Assembly (NCBI GenBank): GCA_003574895.1
Contig: PJFB01000002.1
Location: forward strand, 124,001 to 188,000
Direction of reading: 5' to 3'
Length of the DNA: 64,000 nucleotides
Source of the DNA: Geobacter sp.
GTDB lineage: Bacteria; Desulfobacterota; Desulfuromonadia; Geobacterales; Pseudopelobacteraceae
The position numbers were made by a program, and so were the translations under genes. This document shows positions 17,855-26,983 of the stretch, in pieces. Every line of letters begins with the position of its first letter. Position 1 is the first letter of the stretch. The notes under the pieces were generated by a model, which saw only the letters and a program-made list of their open reading frames with translations, did not search any database and was not told where the DNA came from.

Positions 17855-19636
17855 TTATTCAATCGCCATAAAACGGCAGGCGTCGTAGCAGGACTTACAT
17901 TTGGTACACTTTTCCTTGTCCAAATAAGCTATCTGACCTTTTTCCCATACGATAGCATCTACCGGGCAGGCTTTCAGACAGGCTCCACACTTAACACACT
18001 TGTCCTCCACAACCTGCCAAAGGAGTAATTCCTTACAGCAATTTGAAGGGCACCGTTTGTCTTTTATATGGGCCTCATATTCTTCTCTGAAGTAATTAAT
18101 TGTGGAGAGAATCGGATTTGGTGCAGTCTGACCGAGGCCGCATAAAGATGCTTTCTTGATGGCGACCCCCAAATCCTGAAGGGTTTCGATGTCTGTCATC
18201 TCACCACGTCCCTCGGTAATACGTTCAAGAATATCCAGCATAACCTTAAGACCTATACGACAGGGAACGCACTTACCGCAAGACTCCATTCTCGTGAAGT
18301 TGAGAAAGAAACGAGATACGTCAACCATGCATGTGGTTTCGTCCATGACGACCAAACCACCTGAACCCATCATAGCACCTGCTTTAATCAGCGAATCATA
18401 ATCAACCGGAGTATCCAGAATATCCGCTGGTATACAACCACCAGAAGGGCCACCTGCCTGAACTGCCTTAAATTTACGGTTATTCGCGATGCCACCACAG
18501 ACATCATAAATAACCTCACGGATCTTCATACCAGCAGGGACTTCAACTAGACCAGTATGCTTAACCTTGCCTGTAACGGCGAAGATTTTAGTGCCTTTGG
18601 TTGTCTCAGTTCCTAATGATGCATACCAAGCTGAACCTTTGTTTATGATATGACGAACATTGCCGAAAGTTTCAACGTTATTAATGTTAGTAGGATAACC
18701 CCACAAACCGCGTACTGCCGGAAACGGAGGACGTGGGCGACTCATGCCGCGGTGGCCTTCTATAGAAGCCATCAAAGCTGTTTCTTCGCCGCAAACAAAA
18801 GCACCAGCACCCATTTTTATACGCATATCAAAATTCAGGCCCCAACCTTTAATGTTCTGACCCAAATAACCCTGTTCATAGCAGACATCTATGGCGTGCT
18901 GAAGGCGTTGCACGGCCAGCGGATACTCTGCGCGTACGTAAACATAACCAAAATCGCAACCAATTGCATATGCAGCTATCATCATCCCTTCGATAATACA
19001 GAAGGGGTCACCTTCAAGTAATGAACGGTCCATAAAGGCACCAGGGTCACCCTCGTCAGCGTTACAGATCAAGTACTTATGATGGCCCGGGGATGCTTTA
19101 CAGAAAGACCATTTCATTCCTGTAGGGAAACCGCCGCCCCCACGACCACGCAGACCAGACTTCTTGACTTCTTCAATAACTTCTTCCGGTTTCATGGTCT
19201 TGACACACTTCTCAATGGCCTTGAAACCATCTTCCTCTAAATATGCGTCAATGCTGTCAGGGTCAATCTGACCGCAGCCTGTCATAACCACACGCATCTG
19301 AGCATCAACGAACTGGTTATAGTATGGCTTAGCTTTTCGTTTTTCTAATGTTGTCTTATTGACGATGTGTTCATCAATGATCTTCTCAACCTCTTCAGGC
19401 TTGACAAAATCATAGGTAATTCGCCCTTGTTCGGGAGTGATGATATCAACCAAAACATCGTTGGCACACAAGCCGCGGCAACCGGTCTTGATAACATCAC
19501 ACCGCTTACCAACAATGGCATCAACACCCTTTTCACCAAGGTGTTTTACGAATGCCGCCTCAACCTCTTTGGCGCCCATCGAAATCCCGCCGGTCCCTTG
19601 GCAGATCAGTATTTTTATCGCTGCGTTTTCGCTCAT
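17855..19636 (-). CDS. nuoF: NADH-quinone oxidoreductase subunit F, with thioredoxin-like N-terminus and 2[4Fe-4S] C-terminus
   Basis: NADH-oxidising subunit of complex I, 593 residues, about 150 longer than the classical NuoF. Residues ~1-110 form a thioredoxin-like [2Fe-2S] domain with Cys residues in LICQGTGG and KRCDVIKTGCRGLC. The core has the FMN/NADH glycine-rich motifs (GLRGRGGGGFPTGMKW, NADEGDPGAFMDR) and the N3 cluster motif ESCGKCVPCRIG. Residues ~535-593 add a bacterial ferredoxin with CVKCGACLKACPVDA and CTKCKSCYDACRF. This architecture is shared with subunits of NADP-reducing and bifurcating [FeFe] hydrogenases, so contact with ferredoxin or another partner is possible; in this operon it should serve complex I. 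Confidence 0.95.
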   Translation of the reverse strand: MSENAAIKILICQGTGGISMGAKEVEAAFVKHLGEKGVDAIVGKRCDVIKTGCRGLCANDVLVDIITPEQGRITYDFVKPEEVEKIIDEHIVNKTTLEKRKAKPYYNQFVDAQMRVVMTGCGQIDPDSIDAYLEEDGFKAIEKCVKTMKPEEVIEEVKKSGLRGRGGGGFPTGMKWSFCKASPGHHKYLICNADEGDPGAFMDRSLLEGDPFCIIEGMMIAAYAIGCDFGYVYVRAEYPLAVQRLQHAIDVCYEQGYLGQNIKGWGLNFDMRIKMGAGAFVCGEETALMASIEGHRGMSRPRPPFPAVRGLWGYPTNINNVETFGNVRHIINKGSAWYASLGTETTKGTKIFAVTGKVKHTGLVEVPAGMKIREVIYDVCGGIANNRKFKAVQAGGPSGGCIPADILDTPVDYDSLIKAGAMMGSGGLVVMDETTCMVDVSRFFLNFTRMESCGKCVPCRIGLKVMLDILERITEGRGEMTDIETLQDLGVAIKKASLCGLGQTAPNPILSTINYFREEYEAHIKDKRCPSNCCKELLLWQVVEDKCVKCGACLKACPVDAIVWEKGQIAYLDKEKCTKCKSCYDACRFMAIE

Positions 19637-19675
19637 GACTGAATTGTCCCCTACTGGATAGTTTCGAGCTACTTA

Positions 19676-20188
19676 CTATTTCAATGGTCTCTGGTTGTAA
19701 TCGTTTATGATTTCATCAACCTTCTGCACCGTCATGGAACCATAGGTAGAATCATTTACCATGGCCAACGGTGCCATACCGCATGCCCCTAGACATGCAA
19801 CCTTCTCAAATGTATAGCGAAGGTCTGGGGTAGTCTCGGCATGACCTATATGTAACTTATCGAAAAAAGTTTCCACGATACGCGGAGCCCCTTGGACGTG
19901 ACAAGCAGTTCCGACACAAACGCGAATTATAAAGCGTCCACGAGGCTTGAGATGAAACTGGGCATAGAATGTGAGCACTCCGTATATCTGACTTGGATAC
20001 ACATTCAGACGCTCTGCAATCAAATCTGCCGCTACCCTGGGGATATACCCATATTCGTCCTGGACACCTTGCAGTACCGGCATCAGGTTGCCCGGCAGAT
20101 CTATGTACTTGTCAATAATCTTGTCGGCAAGCGAAAGATCAATCACGGGCTCTTGCTCTTCTATCTGTTGCGCAACCGCTTCACTCAT
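19676..20188 (-). CDS. nuoE: NADH-quinone oxidoreductase subunit E
   Basis: Thioredoxin-fold [2Fe-2S] subunit, 170 residues, holding cluster N1a with the motif CVGTACHVQGA followed by CLGACGMAP. Works with NuoF in NADH oxidation. Start at 20188 is chosen because AAAGGAG lies nine bases upstream; an ATG three codons earlier directly abuts the Shine-Dalgarno. Between nuoD and nuoF. Confidence 0.95.
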   Translation of the reverse strand: MSEAVAQQIEEQEPVIDLSLADKIIDKYIDLPGNLMPVLQGVQDEYGYIPRVAADLIAERLNVYPSQIYGVLTFYAQFHLKPRGRFIIRVCVGTACHVQGAPRIVETFFDKLHIGHAETTPDLRYTFEKVACLGACGMAPLAMVNDSTYGSMTVQKVDEIINDYNQRPLK

Positions 20189-20218
20189 GCGCGCCATCTC
20201 CTTTGAACCGTACGGGAG

Positions 20219-21391
20219 TTATCTGTCAATTTCACCAAGAACGATATCCAATGTTCCAATTACAGCTACCAAGTCAGCTATCATACTGCCTTTGCTCATT
20301 TTCTCGATAGCCTGAAGATTAACAAATGAAGGTGGGCGAATCCTCATCCTATAAGGCTTGTTGCCGCCATCACTGACAATGTAAAACCCAAGTTCACCTT
20401 TTGGGTTTTCTACTCCCTGATAAACCTCACCTTCTGGTGCGGGAAAACCTTCCGATGCAATCTTGAAGTGATGGATCAGCCCTTCAATGCTGTTGTACAC
20501 GTTTTCTTTAGGTGGATAGCAAATTTGAGGATAATCAGATAAAACTGGTCCAGGCTTGAGACTGTCTAGCGCCTGATTTATGATCTTACACGCTTCCCGC
20601 ATCTCAACCAAGCGGACTTTGTAACGATCAAAAGTGTCACATTTTTCGCCAACCGGCACTTTAAAATTATATTTTTCATATCCGCTGTAGGGATTATCGC
20701 GGCGCAGGTCCCAGTCTACCCCAGATCCACGCAACGCCGGTCCGGTAATGCCATAGTCAATGGCATCCTCTGCCGAAATAACACCATTTCCGACAGTACG
20801 CTTGAGCCAGATCGGGTTGGTTGTCAACAGCCCTTCATATTGATCGAGATACCCAGGCATGACCGATACGAAGTCCCGAACCTTTTTCTCGAATTCAGGC
20901 GGCACATCCTGTGACAGACCACCAATGCGGAAGAAGTTACTGGTCATGCGCGCGCCTGATATCAACTCATATGTTTCCATAACGGTTTCACGCTCACGGA
21001 AAGCATATATAAAGACCGTCATAGCGCCGATATCCAAGGCATGACAGGCTATCCAGACCAAATGAGACTCAAGACGAGTCATTTCAGCCATGATTGTTCT
21101 GATTACCTGGGCACGCTCAGGGATTTGGATATCCAGCAATTTTTCAACCGCCAGAACATACCCCAAGTTGTTGTGCATTGGTGCCAAATAATCCAATCGG
21201 TCTGTCAGCGGCAGCGTCTGGTGATATGTACGGTGCTCGGAGAGCTTTTCCACACCACGGTGCAGGTACCCAATGTGCGGTGTGGCCTTTAGAATGACCT
21301 CCCCGTCCAGTTCGAGTACAAGCCTGAGAACCCCATGTGTACTAGGGTGCTGCGGGCCCATGTTCAATGTCATTTTTTCCGTAGTTGCCAT
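20219..21391 (-). CDS. nuoD: NADH-quinone oxidoreductase subunit D
   Basis: The 49 kDa-type subunit, 390 residues, related to the large subunit of NiFe hydrogenases. It carries the quinone-site His (NMGPQHPSTHGVLRL) and the conserved GVEKL and RDNPYSGYEKY segments, with the C-terminal GEIDR. Separate from NuoC, unlike the fused nuoCD of enterics. Forms the quinone cavity with NuoB and NuoH. Confidence 0.97.
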   Translation of the reverse strand: MATTEKMTLNMGPQHPSTHGVLRLVLELDGEVILKATPHIGYLHRGVEKLSEHRTYHQTLPLTDRLDYLAPMHNNLGYVLAVEKLLDIQIPERAQVIRTIMAEMTRLESHLVWIACHALDIGAMTVFIYAFRERETVMETYELISGARMTSNFFRIGGLSQDVPPEFEKKVRDFVSVMPGYLDQYEGLLTTNPIWLKRTVGNGVISAEDAIDYGITGPALRGSGVDWDLRRDNPYSGYEKYNFKVPVGEKCDTFDRYKVRLVEMREACKIINQALDSLKPGPVLSDYPQICYPPKENVYNSIEGLIHHFKIASEGFPAPEGEVYQGVENPKGELGFYIVSDGGNKPYRMRIRPPSFVNLQAIEKMSKGSMIADLVAVIGTLDIVLGEIDR

Positions 21392-21440
21392 GTATCGCCT
21401 CTTCTGTATCGAGATACTGTTCGCTGATAAGTAGATTTAA

Positions 21441-21929
21441 TTACGAAAGTCGGCCTTTATATGGCTCGCGGCCAGGTCCCTGAAGCGGATAATCCTTGCG
21501 GAGCGGGTGTCCTTCCCAGTCGTCCGCCATGAGGATGCGTCGCAGATCAGGATGGTTTTCAAAGATGATACCGAACAGATCATAGACCTCGCGCTCCAGC
21601 CAGTTAGCGGTCTGCCATACCTGGGTGGCACTCGGGATACGACAGTCAGCTTCCGAAACCGCTGTTTTGATGCGCAAGCGATCTTTGACCGGAATCGAGT
21701 AAAGTTGATAGACCATCATGAAGCGGTCCTCTTTCTTACCCAGATAGTCAACCGCTGTAACGTCGGTGAGCAGGTTGTACTGCAGTGATTGCTTCAGAAA
21801 AGAGAGCACAGGAATGATGTCACTTTTCTTGACCGTAACAGTCACCTCGCCTCGGAACTCCACCACCTCAATGATCGAGGCTGCGAACTTTTCTCTTAAC
21901 CTTACTACTGCGCGATTGTTTTCTGCCAT
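21441..21929 (-). CDS. nuoC: NADH-quinone oxidoreductase subunit C
   Basis: The 30 kDa-type peripheral subunit, 162 residues. The signature ANWLEREVYDLFGIIFENHPDLRRIL (quoted in part: EREVYDLFGI) followed by DDWEGHPLRKDYPL is diagnostic. ATG at 21929 is used; a TTG three codons upstream is possible. Stabilises the NuoB/NuoD module. Between nuoB and nuoD. Confidence 0.96.
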   Translation of the reverse strand: MAENNRAVVRLREKFAASIIEVVEFRGEVTVTVKKSDIIPVLSFLKQSLQYNLLTDVTAVDYLGKKEDRFMMVYQLYSIPVKDRLRIKTAVSEADCRIPSATQVWQTANWLEREVYDLFGIIFENHPDLRRILMADDWEGHPLRKDYPLQGPGREPYKGRLS

Positions 21930-21973
21930 GGTATCCAAACCTTTTCCGGAGATTATATTTTTCGCACCGTTTC

Positions 21974-22489
21974 TTAAGCTGCTACGCTCTCAATCCTGTT
22001 ACCCAAGCCGATTGATGAGCCAAATGAGTTCTTATCATTCCAGATCTTATCCTGCAGTTTGAGAAGACCGAAGAGCAGCGCCTCGGGACGAGGAGGACAA
22101 CCAGGAATATAGACATCAACCGGCAACGCTTCATCTATGCCCTGTACAACACTATATGTATCAAACACCCCACCTGAACAGGCACAAGCTCCCATGGCTA
22201 CAACCCATTTAGGCTCAGGCATCTGTTCGTACACCACCTTGATAACAGGCAGCATTTTTTTGGTCACAGTGCCGGCTATGATGATACAATCGGATTGGCG
22301 GGGTGAGGCACGAAAGATTATGCCAAAACGGTCAAGGTCATTATGAGAAGCACCAGTAGACATCATTTCAATTGCACAGCAAGCCAGACCAAAAGTCATC
22401 GGCCAGATGGAGGACTTCCTGGACCAGTTAACAATTTTATCCAAAGAAGTGGTGATAATGTTGTCGCCAAGCGGATTATCTACTCCCAT
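21974..22489 (-). CDS. nuoB: NADH-quinone oxidoreductase subunit B
   Basis: Carries the terminal [4Fe-4S] cluster N2, which reduces quinone. The ligands are visible in [29 protein letters not shown] and [11 protein letters not shown]. Length 171 residues. The start overlaps the end of nuoA by ten bases, indicating coupled translation. Confidence 0.97.
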   Translation of the reverse strand: MGVDNPLGDNIITTSLDKIVNWSRKSSIWPMTFGLACCAIEMMSTGASHNDLDRFGIIFRASPRQSDCIIIAGTVTKKMLPVIKVVYEQMPEPKWVVAMGACACSGGVFDTYSVVQGIDEALPVDVYIPGCPPRPEALLFGLLKLQDKIWNDKNSFGSSIGLGNRIESVAA

Positions 22490-22836
22490 TCCAATGCTCC
22501 TTTTTTCCAGACATAAATATAACCGACGAAGAGAATGACAACAAAGACCCCCATCTCAACCAGACCAAACACGCCGAGTTTCTTGTAGAGTATGGCCCAG
22601 GGATAAAGGAACACGGCCTCGATGTCGAACAGAATGAACAACATTGCAATCAGGTAGAATTTGATGGAGAATCTTTCACGGGCTGTGCCAACCGGCGCAC
22701 AACCACTTTCGTACGGAGACAATTTAAGAGCTGTTTTTTTCTTTGGACCAATGAGTGATGAGAACGTTAGCGCCACAAGTCCAAAAATTATGGCAATAAG
22801 AACCACCAGTAGTATAGGCAAATATGTACCCAGCAT
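22480..22836 (-). CDS. nuoA: NADH-quinone oxidoreductase subunit A
   Basis: First gene of the 14-gene complex I operon; 118 residues with three membrane helices. The conserved loop [19 protein letters not shown] and the helix [16 protein letters not shown], with its acidic residues, identify NuoA/ND3. The promoter lies 50-78 bases upstream of the start codon. Confidence 0.97.
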   Translation of the reverse strand: MLGTYLPILLVVLIAIIFGLVALTFSSLIGPKKKTALKLSPYESGCAPVGTARERFSIKFYLIAMLFILFDIEAVFLYPWAILYKKLGVFGLVEMGVFVVILFVGYIYVWKKGALEWE

Positions 22837-22885
22837 TCAAAGCCTCCTCAATGTTGCGTGTATACTGTATACAAAATCGGATGTG

Positions 22886-22914
22886 AAAATATGTTATTTG
22901 AATTTCTTTGTCAA
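22886..22914 (-). promoter_or_regulatory. Sigma70-type promoter of the nuo operon
   Basis: On the minus strand TTGACA (22914-22909) is separated by exactly 17 bases from TATTTT (22891-22886). The -35 matches consensus and the -10 matches four of six. Transcription would begin near 22879, about 43 bases before the nuoA start. The surrounding region is very AT-rich. Confidence 0.75.
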
Positions 22915-23087
22915 GTAGATTTTTCTTATTTTTTTTGGTCTGGTTAAAAAGATCGTAACAATTCACAACCTATTAATATTAAAATTGAATTTATTCATTA
23001 CCCTTGACACGCCAACAGCGTCTATGCTAACAGAGAAACCATTCAAGTGCATAATCAAACAACACAAATGATTAATAAGGATCAATC

Positions 23088-24374
23088 ATGAACCATAATC
23101 GTTCCACAATTCTTTTCCGGCAGGCCAAGGCCACCATACCTGGCGGAGTCAATAGTCCGGTCAGGGCATTCAAATCCGTTGGAGCCGATCCCGTCTTTAT
23201 AAAAAAAGCTTCCGGGTCGCATATTTTCGACGTAGATGGCAATAGCTATGTAGATTACGTTGGTTCATGGGGCCCCATGATTGCCGGACATTGTCACCCT
23301 CAAGTTGTTGAGGCCGTCAAGCTCGCCATGGACAACGGAGCCAGCTTTGGCGCTCCCACTGAACTCGAAACCACCTTGGCAAACATGGTGATTGATGCGG
23401 TCCCTTCTATAGAGATGGTGCGAATGGTCAGCTCCGGCACTGAAGCAACCATGAGCGCTATTCGCTTGGCGCGCGGATATACCGGGCGTGACAATATTCT
23501 CAAATTTTCCGGGTGCTATCATGGCCATGCAGATGCCCTACTTGTGAAAGCCGGCTCTGGGGCAGCTACTTTCGGCGTTCCGGATTCACCAGGTGTTCCG
23601 GCTGATTTTGCCAAACACACCCTTACTGCGGAATACAATTCACTTGAGTCGGTAAAGGCACTGGTTGCTGACAATAGGGATTCCATAGCCTGTATCATAG
23701 TTGAACCCGTTGCCGGCAACATGGGCACAGTTCCGCCCAGGGAAGGCTTTTTGGAGGGCCTGCGCGAAATTTGCACCAATGAGGGCATTGTGCTGATCTT
23801 CGACGAGGTTATGTCCGGATTTCGCGTGGCATACGGCGGAGCTCAGGAATTATATGGCATAACCCCGGACATGACCACGCTGGGCAAGATCATCGGTGGC
23901 GGCTTGCCAGTGGGTGCTTTTGGCGGCAAGCGCGAAATTATGGAGAAGCTTTCCCCGGCAGGCGGCGTTTATCAGGCCGGCACACTCTCCGGCAACCCTT
24001 TAGCCATGACTGCCGGGATTACCACCCTGAATATATTAAAACAACCGGGCTTTTATGAGGCGCTTGAAGAAAAAAGCTGTCAGGTAGGCGAAGGGATTGC
24101 TAAAGCCGCCAAGGCTGCCGGCTATCCGATCTACTCAACCAGAGTAGGCAGCATGTTTTGCGCCTTCTTTACTAAAGGGAAGGTCTTTGACTGGCCCACT
24201 GCCTCGGCTTGCGATACCAAGGCCTTTGCAAAATACTTTTTGGCAATGCTGGAAGAAGGAGTTTACTTGGCTCCATCGCAATTCGAAACAGCGTTTGTAT
24301 CCTCCATGCATAGCGACACCGATATCGAAAACACCATCGCCGCAGCCGCAAAATGCTATAAACTGATAGCCTGA
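23088..24374 (+). CDS. hemL: Glutamate-1-semialdehyde 2,1-aminomutase
   Basis: PLP enzyme that converts glutamate-1-semialdehyde to 5-aminolevulinate, the C5 route to haem. 428 residues, full length. Visible features: N-terminal [14 protein letters not shown], the substrate-binding region [20 protein letters not shown], the PLP Asp in [10 protein letters not shown] and the Schiff-base Lys in [18 protein letters not shown]. An AAGGA precedes the ATG by seven bases. A TTGACA at 23004-23009 may be the -35 of its promoter, but the -10 is poor. Diverges from the nuo operon; the other haem gene in this window is hemE. Haem supply matters for cytochrome-rich organisms like Geobacter. Confidence 0.97.
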   Translation: MNHNRSTILFRQAKATIPGGVNSPVRAFKSVGADPVFIKKASGSHIFDVDGNSYVDYVGSWGPMIAGHCHPQVVEAVKLAMDNGASFGAPTELETTLANMVIDAVPSIEMVRMVSSGTEATMSAIRLARGYTGRDNILKFSGCYHGHADALLVKAGSGAATFGVPDSPGVPADFAKHTLTAEYNSLESVKALVADNRDSIACIIVEPVAGNMGTVPPREGFLEGLREICTNEGIVLIFDEVMSGFRVAYGGAQELYGITPDMTTLGKIIGGGLPVGAFGGKREIMEKLSPAGGVYQAGTLSGNPLAMTAGITTLNILKQPGFYEALEEKSCQVGEGIAKAAKAAGYPIYSTRVGSMFCAFFTKGKVFDWPTASACDTKAFAKYFLAMLEEGVYLAPSQFETAFVSSMHSDTDIENTIAAAAKCYKLIA

Positions 24375-24465
24375 ATGAAGCAATAAAATTTAATAGTGTT
24401 TGACATCCGAATCCTTGATGTGTTATGGAATATCGGTTTTTGCCTGTATGGAGTCTGACCCGTTT

Positions 24466-24708
24466 ATGGACCGAGACAAGAAAGATCTGTTACGTAGTCT
24501 GTCCATGGTCTCCAGCATGGGAATATCAGTTGCACTAGCTATCGGCATCGGTGTCTGGTTCGGCCTGACTCTTGATCGCTGGTTTGGCACAAAACCTTGG
24601 TTCTTTTATATTTTTCTTTTAATCGGGATCGCAGCCGGCTTCAAGAACATTTATGTGATAGCAGGCAGGGAGATTCACAAGGATGACGAAGAGGATAAAC
24701 GAGGATAA
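24466..24708 (+). CDS. atpZ: AtpZ/AtpI-type F0 assembly protein
   Basis: An 80-residue protein with two membrane helices separated by a short loop containing LDRWFGTKPWFF, the pattern of AtpZ/AtpI accessory proteins that help c-ring assembly or Mg/Ca transport. The start at 24466 has GGAG twelve bases before it; earlier in-frame ATGs at 24400 and 24448 lack a ribosome site. Its last 26 bases overlap the next gene. First gene of the F0 cluster. Confidence 0.78.
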   Translation: MDRDKKDLLRSLSMVSSMGISVALAIGIGVWFGLTLDRWFGTKPWFFYIFLLIGIAAGFKNIYVIAGREIHKDDEEDKRG

Positions 24709-25066
24709 TATCTTCGCCGTCATCGTTTTTGGCAGCCTGCTGTTGCTCGCGATTCTTGTTGTCGTTGGTTTTACCTTTTATTCAACCAAAACCGGCCTGG
24801 GAATCTTAGTAGGTGGAATGATTGCCATTATGAATTTTCTCTGGATGCGCAATGTATTGCAGAGAATACTCATATCGCAGCCAGCCAAGCCAACTGTTTA
24901 TTCACAACTGAGATTCATTGCCCGCATCAGTGTTACCGGCATACTTCTTTATGCCATTATGGTATCTGGATGGGTTTCTCTGGCAGGGCTTCTTGTCGGT
25001 CTCTCAGTGATCGTAGCCAACATCATAGCAATTTCTATCATTCGTGCCCTGGGCACAGGAGGTTAG
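24683..25066 (+). CDS. atpI: ATP synthase subunit I
   Basis: A 127-residue membrane protein with four hydrophobic helices. Position immediately before atpB, size, and the [20 protein letters not shown] pattern fit the ATP synthase I family, an accessory in c-ring assembly. It overlaps atpZ by 26 bases and is followed four bases later by atpB. Confidence 0.8.
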   Translation: MTKRINEDNIFAVIVFGSLLLLAILVVVGFTFYSTKTGLGILVGGMIAIMNFLWMRNVLQRILISQPAKPTVYSQLRFIARISVTGILLYAIMVSGWVSLAGLLVGLSVIVANIIAISIIRALGTGG

Positions 25067-25070
25067 ATTC

Positions 25071-25760
25071 ATGGTTCACCCCTTATTGTTTCTCCAAATT
25101 TTCCGCAAACTGCTTGAGCCTCTCCATATCAACGAGGCCAGTGCCGATGCCATTGCCTATACTTGGCTGGTTATTGTCATGCTGCTGCTTTTATCCGTTC
25201 TTACCACCAAGGCGCTCAAGTCAATCCCAGGCGGCCTGCAGAATTTTATCGAGGTTGTCATCGGTGGCATAGAGAACATGATTGTTGAAACCATGGGAGA
25301 ACACGGGCGACCTTTTTTTCCGCTTATCGCGACGCTGGCAATTTTCATCCTTGTTTCCAACCTGATCGGATTAATTCCAGGCTTCTTCCCTCCCACCGCC
25401 AATATTAATACCACTGCGGCATGCGCCGTAATCGTCTTTATTTCCACCCACGTTGTGGGAATCAAGCACCACGGTCTGCATTACCTGAAACATTTCATGG
25501 GCCCGATTGCATGGTTGGCTCCGATCATGTTCTTTATCGAGGTAATTGGGCACCTGAGCCGGCCAGTGTCTCTCACACTGCGTCTTTTCGGAAACATGAA
25601 CGGTCACGAACTTGTTCTGATGATATTCTTCGGTTTGGCCCCTTTTCTGGTACCGCTTCCCATGATGCTGATGGGTGTACTGGTCTCTTTCATCCAGGCC
25701 TTTGTCTTTATGTTGCTGGCCATGATCTATATCCAGGGTTCACTGGAAGAGGCTCACTAA
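25071..25760 (+). CDS. atpB: F0F1 ATP synthase subunit a
   Basis: Stator subunit that provides the ion half-channels next to the c-ring; 229 residues with five to six helices. The essential Arg lies in the segment [20 protein letters not shown], and the C-terminal helix ([24 protein letters not shown], quoted in part) is typical. AGGAGG six to twelve bases before the ATG sets the start. The remaining ATP synthase genes (b, delta, alpha, gamma, beta, epsilon) are not in this window, consistent with the split atp loci of Geobacter-type genomes. Confidence 0.96.
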   Translation: MVHPLLFLQIFRKLLEPLHINEASADAIAYTWLVIVMLLLLSVLTTKALKSIPGGLQNFIEVVIGGIENMIVETMGEHGRPFFPLIATLAIFILVSNLIGLIPGFFPPTANINTTAACAVIVFISTHVVGIKHHGLHYLKHFMGPIAWLAPIMFFIEVIGHLSRPVSLTLRLFGNMNGHELVLMIFFGLAPFLVPLPMMLMGVLVSFIQAFVFMLLAMIYIQGSLEEAH

Positions 25761-25836
25761 AACCAGGTTTCTAGTATCGACGTGCTTTTAATCCTATACT
25801 GTTTAGGATAATCATACCCCCGAGAGGAGAAGTAAA

Positions 25837-26112
25837 ATGAGTTTTTTCACGATGTGCGTTCTGGCAGCAGGTATCGGTATGGCACTGGGCACAGTAGGCA
25901 CCGGCATTGGCCAGGGTCTTGCTGTAAAAAGCGCCGTTGAAGGCGTTTCCCGTAACCCTGGTGCATCCGGCAAAATCCTGACCACCATGATGATCGGTCT
26001 GGCCATGATCGAGTCCCTGGCCATCTACGCCCTGGTTATCTGCCTTATCATCCTGTTTGCCAACCCCTACAAAGAAATTGCCACCAAATTGGCTGAAACT
26101 GTCGTCAAGTAA
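25837..26112 (+). CDS. atpE: F0F1 ATP synthase subunit c
   Basis: Forms the rotor ring; 91 residues, two helices with the loop GVSRNPGASG (Arg-Asn/Gln-Pro type). The ion-binding Glu is in MIGLAMIESLAIYALVI. Gln in the first helix (GTGIGQGLAV), Glu-Ser and the Tyr four residues after Ser match most of the Na+-binding set known from Ilyobacter and Propionigenium, although the Thr next to Ser is Leu here. GAGAGGAG precedes the start. A small stem-loop (TCCTA/TAGGA, about 25791-25808) lies in the atpB-atpE spacer, possibly tuning the high c-subunit expression. Confidence 0.96.
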   Translation: MSFFTMCVLAAGIGMALGTVGTGIGQGLAVKSAVEGVSRNPGASGKILTTMMIGLAMIESLAIYALVICLIILFANPYKEIATKLAETVVK

Positions 26113-26130
26113 TACTTAAAACGCCAACAC

Positions 26131-26178
26131 CGCAAAACAAAAGGGGCACCCCGTTTAGGGTGCCCCTTTTGTTTTGCG
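26131..26178. terminator. Bidirectional terminator, 21-bp perfect stem
   Basis: A perfect 21-base inverted repeat (26131-26151 with 26158-26178) around a six-base loop. The GC core GGGGCACCC is flanked on both sides by A- and T-rich arms, so it works as an intrinsic terminator in both directions, for the atp transcript from the left and the lipoprotein gene from the right. Confidence 0.92.
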
Positions 26179-26196
26179 TAATTCAAAGATTTTCAG

Positions 26197-26958
26197 TTAC
26201 TCCTCTTCTGTCAGGCCCCCTGGAACCTCATTGGAAAGCGCACTTTCCACCAATGTTCCGTTTGCCATCCGTACAACCACCCTGGCTGCATAGTTATACG
26301 TCACACGCCTTTTAAGGCCACTGTCCGTAAAAGTGTTCCCGGTTATGGGCGTTTTATTGATCGGCAGATATGGCATATCTTCACCTTTGACGGCTCGATA
26401 GATGCTGTAGCCTGCAAATTTCCCTTCTTTCAAAGGCAACTCAGAAAATGTAAGCAGTATTTCTGTAGGGTTGGAAACTGCCTTGATAACCGGAGGAGGA
26501 GGTGCAAGCTGCATTGTAACGCTCGCCGGTTCAGATGGTTCGCCATCGGCGCCATTTTTCATAAAGGGCACGACCTTGTAACCATAATCCCTGCCAGCGC
26601 TTACGTCGCTATCACGTATAATGACGAAATCTCCATAACGCCTGGCATTAATATCAAGCTTGTCTAGATACAGCACCTTGAAAAGCTTGAAATCATCGCT
26701 GCAGGCTTTACAGGCCGGTTCTTGACCAGGTTGTGTTTCACGCTTGAGGATTTTTATTCCGGCCACACCTTTCAAGCTTTGCCCGGCACGGTCTTTATCA
26801 GGAATGACAAAGGAGAGCTTGATGCCGGGACCGGATTGCCGGACAGCAACTGATGTCGGTGGCGACGGTACAAGAAGGTCCGGATAGATCAGGGGCCCTT
26901 TTTTACCGCAGCCAGTCAAGGCAAGCGTACAGGAAAACAACAGAATCAGACTGCGCAT
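26197..26958 (-). CDS. Lipoprotein with LptM-like N-terminus and fibronectin III-like domains
   Basis: A 253-residue exported lipoprotein. Signal peptide and lipobox LALTGC put the lipid on Cys17; the following GCGKKGPLIYPD is like the short LptM (YifL) lipoprotein motif. The rest reads as two beta-sandwich fibronectin type III-like units (for example PPTSVAVRQSGPGIKLSF and PPPVIKAVSNPTEILLTFSE), separated by GRDYGYKVVPF. A CKAC pair occurs near residue 90. Twenty-five bases after the GspB-like gene on the same strand, so it may be part of the same envelope-related unit. Function not known. Confidence 0.75.
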   Translation of the reverse strand: MRSLILLFSCTLALTGCGKKGPLIYPDLLVPSPPTSVAVRQSGPGIKLSFVIPDKDRAGQSLKGVAGIKILKRETQPGQEPACKACSDDFKLFKVLYLDKLDINARRYGDFVIIRDSDVSAGRDYGYKVVPFMKNGADGEPSEPASVTMQLAPPPPVIKAVSNPTEILLTFSELPLKEGKFAGYSIYRAVKGEDMPYLPINKTPITGNTFTDSGLKRRVTYNYAARVVVRMANGTLVESALSNEVPGGLTEEE

Positions 26959-26983
26959 AGTCGGCCTTTCATGCTAAGAAGGT

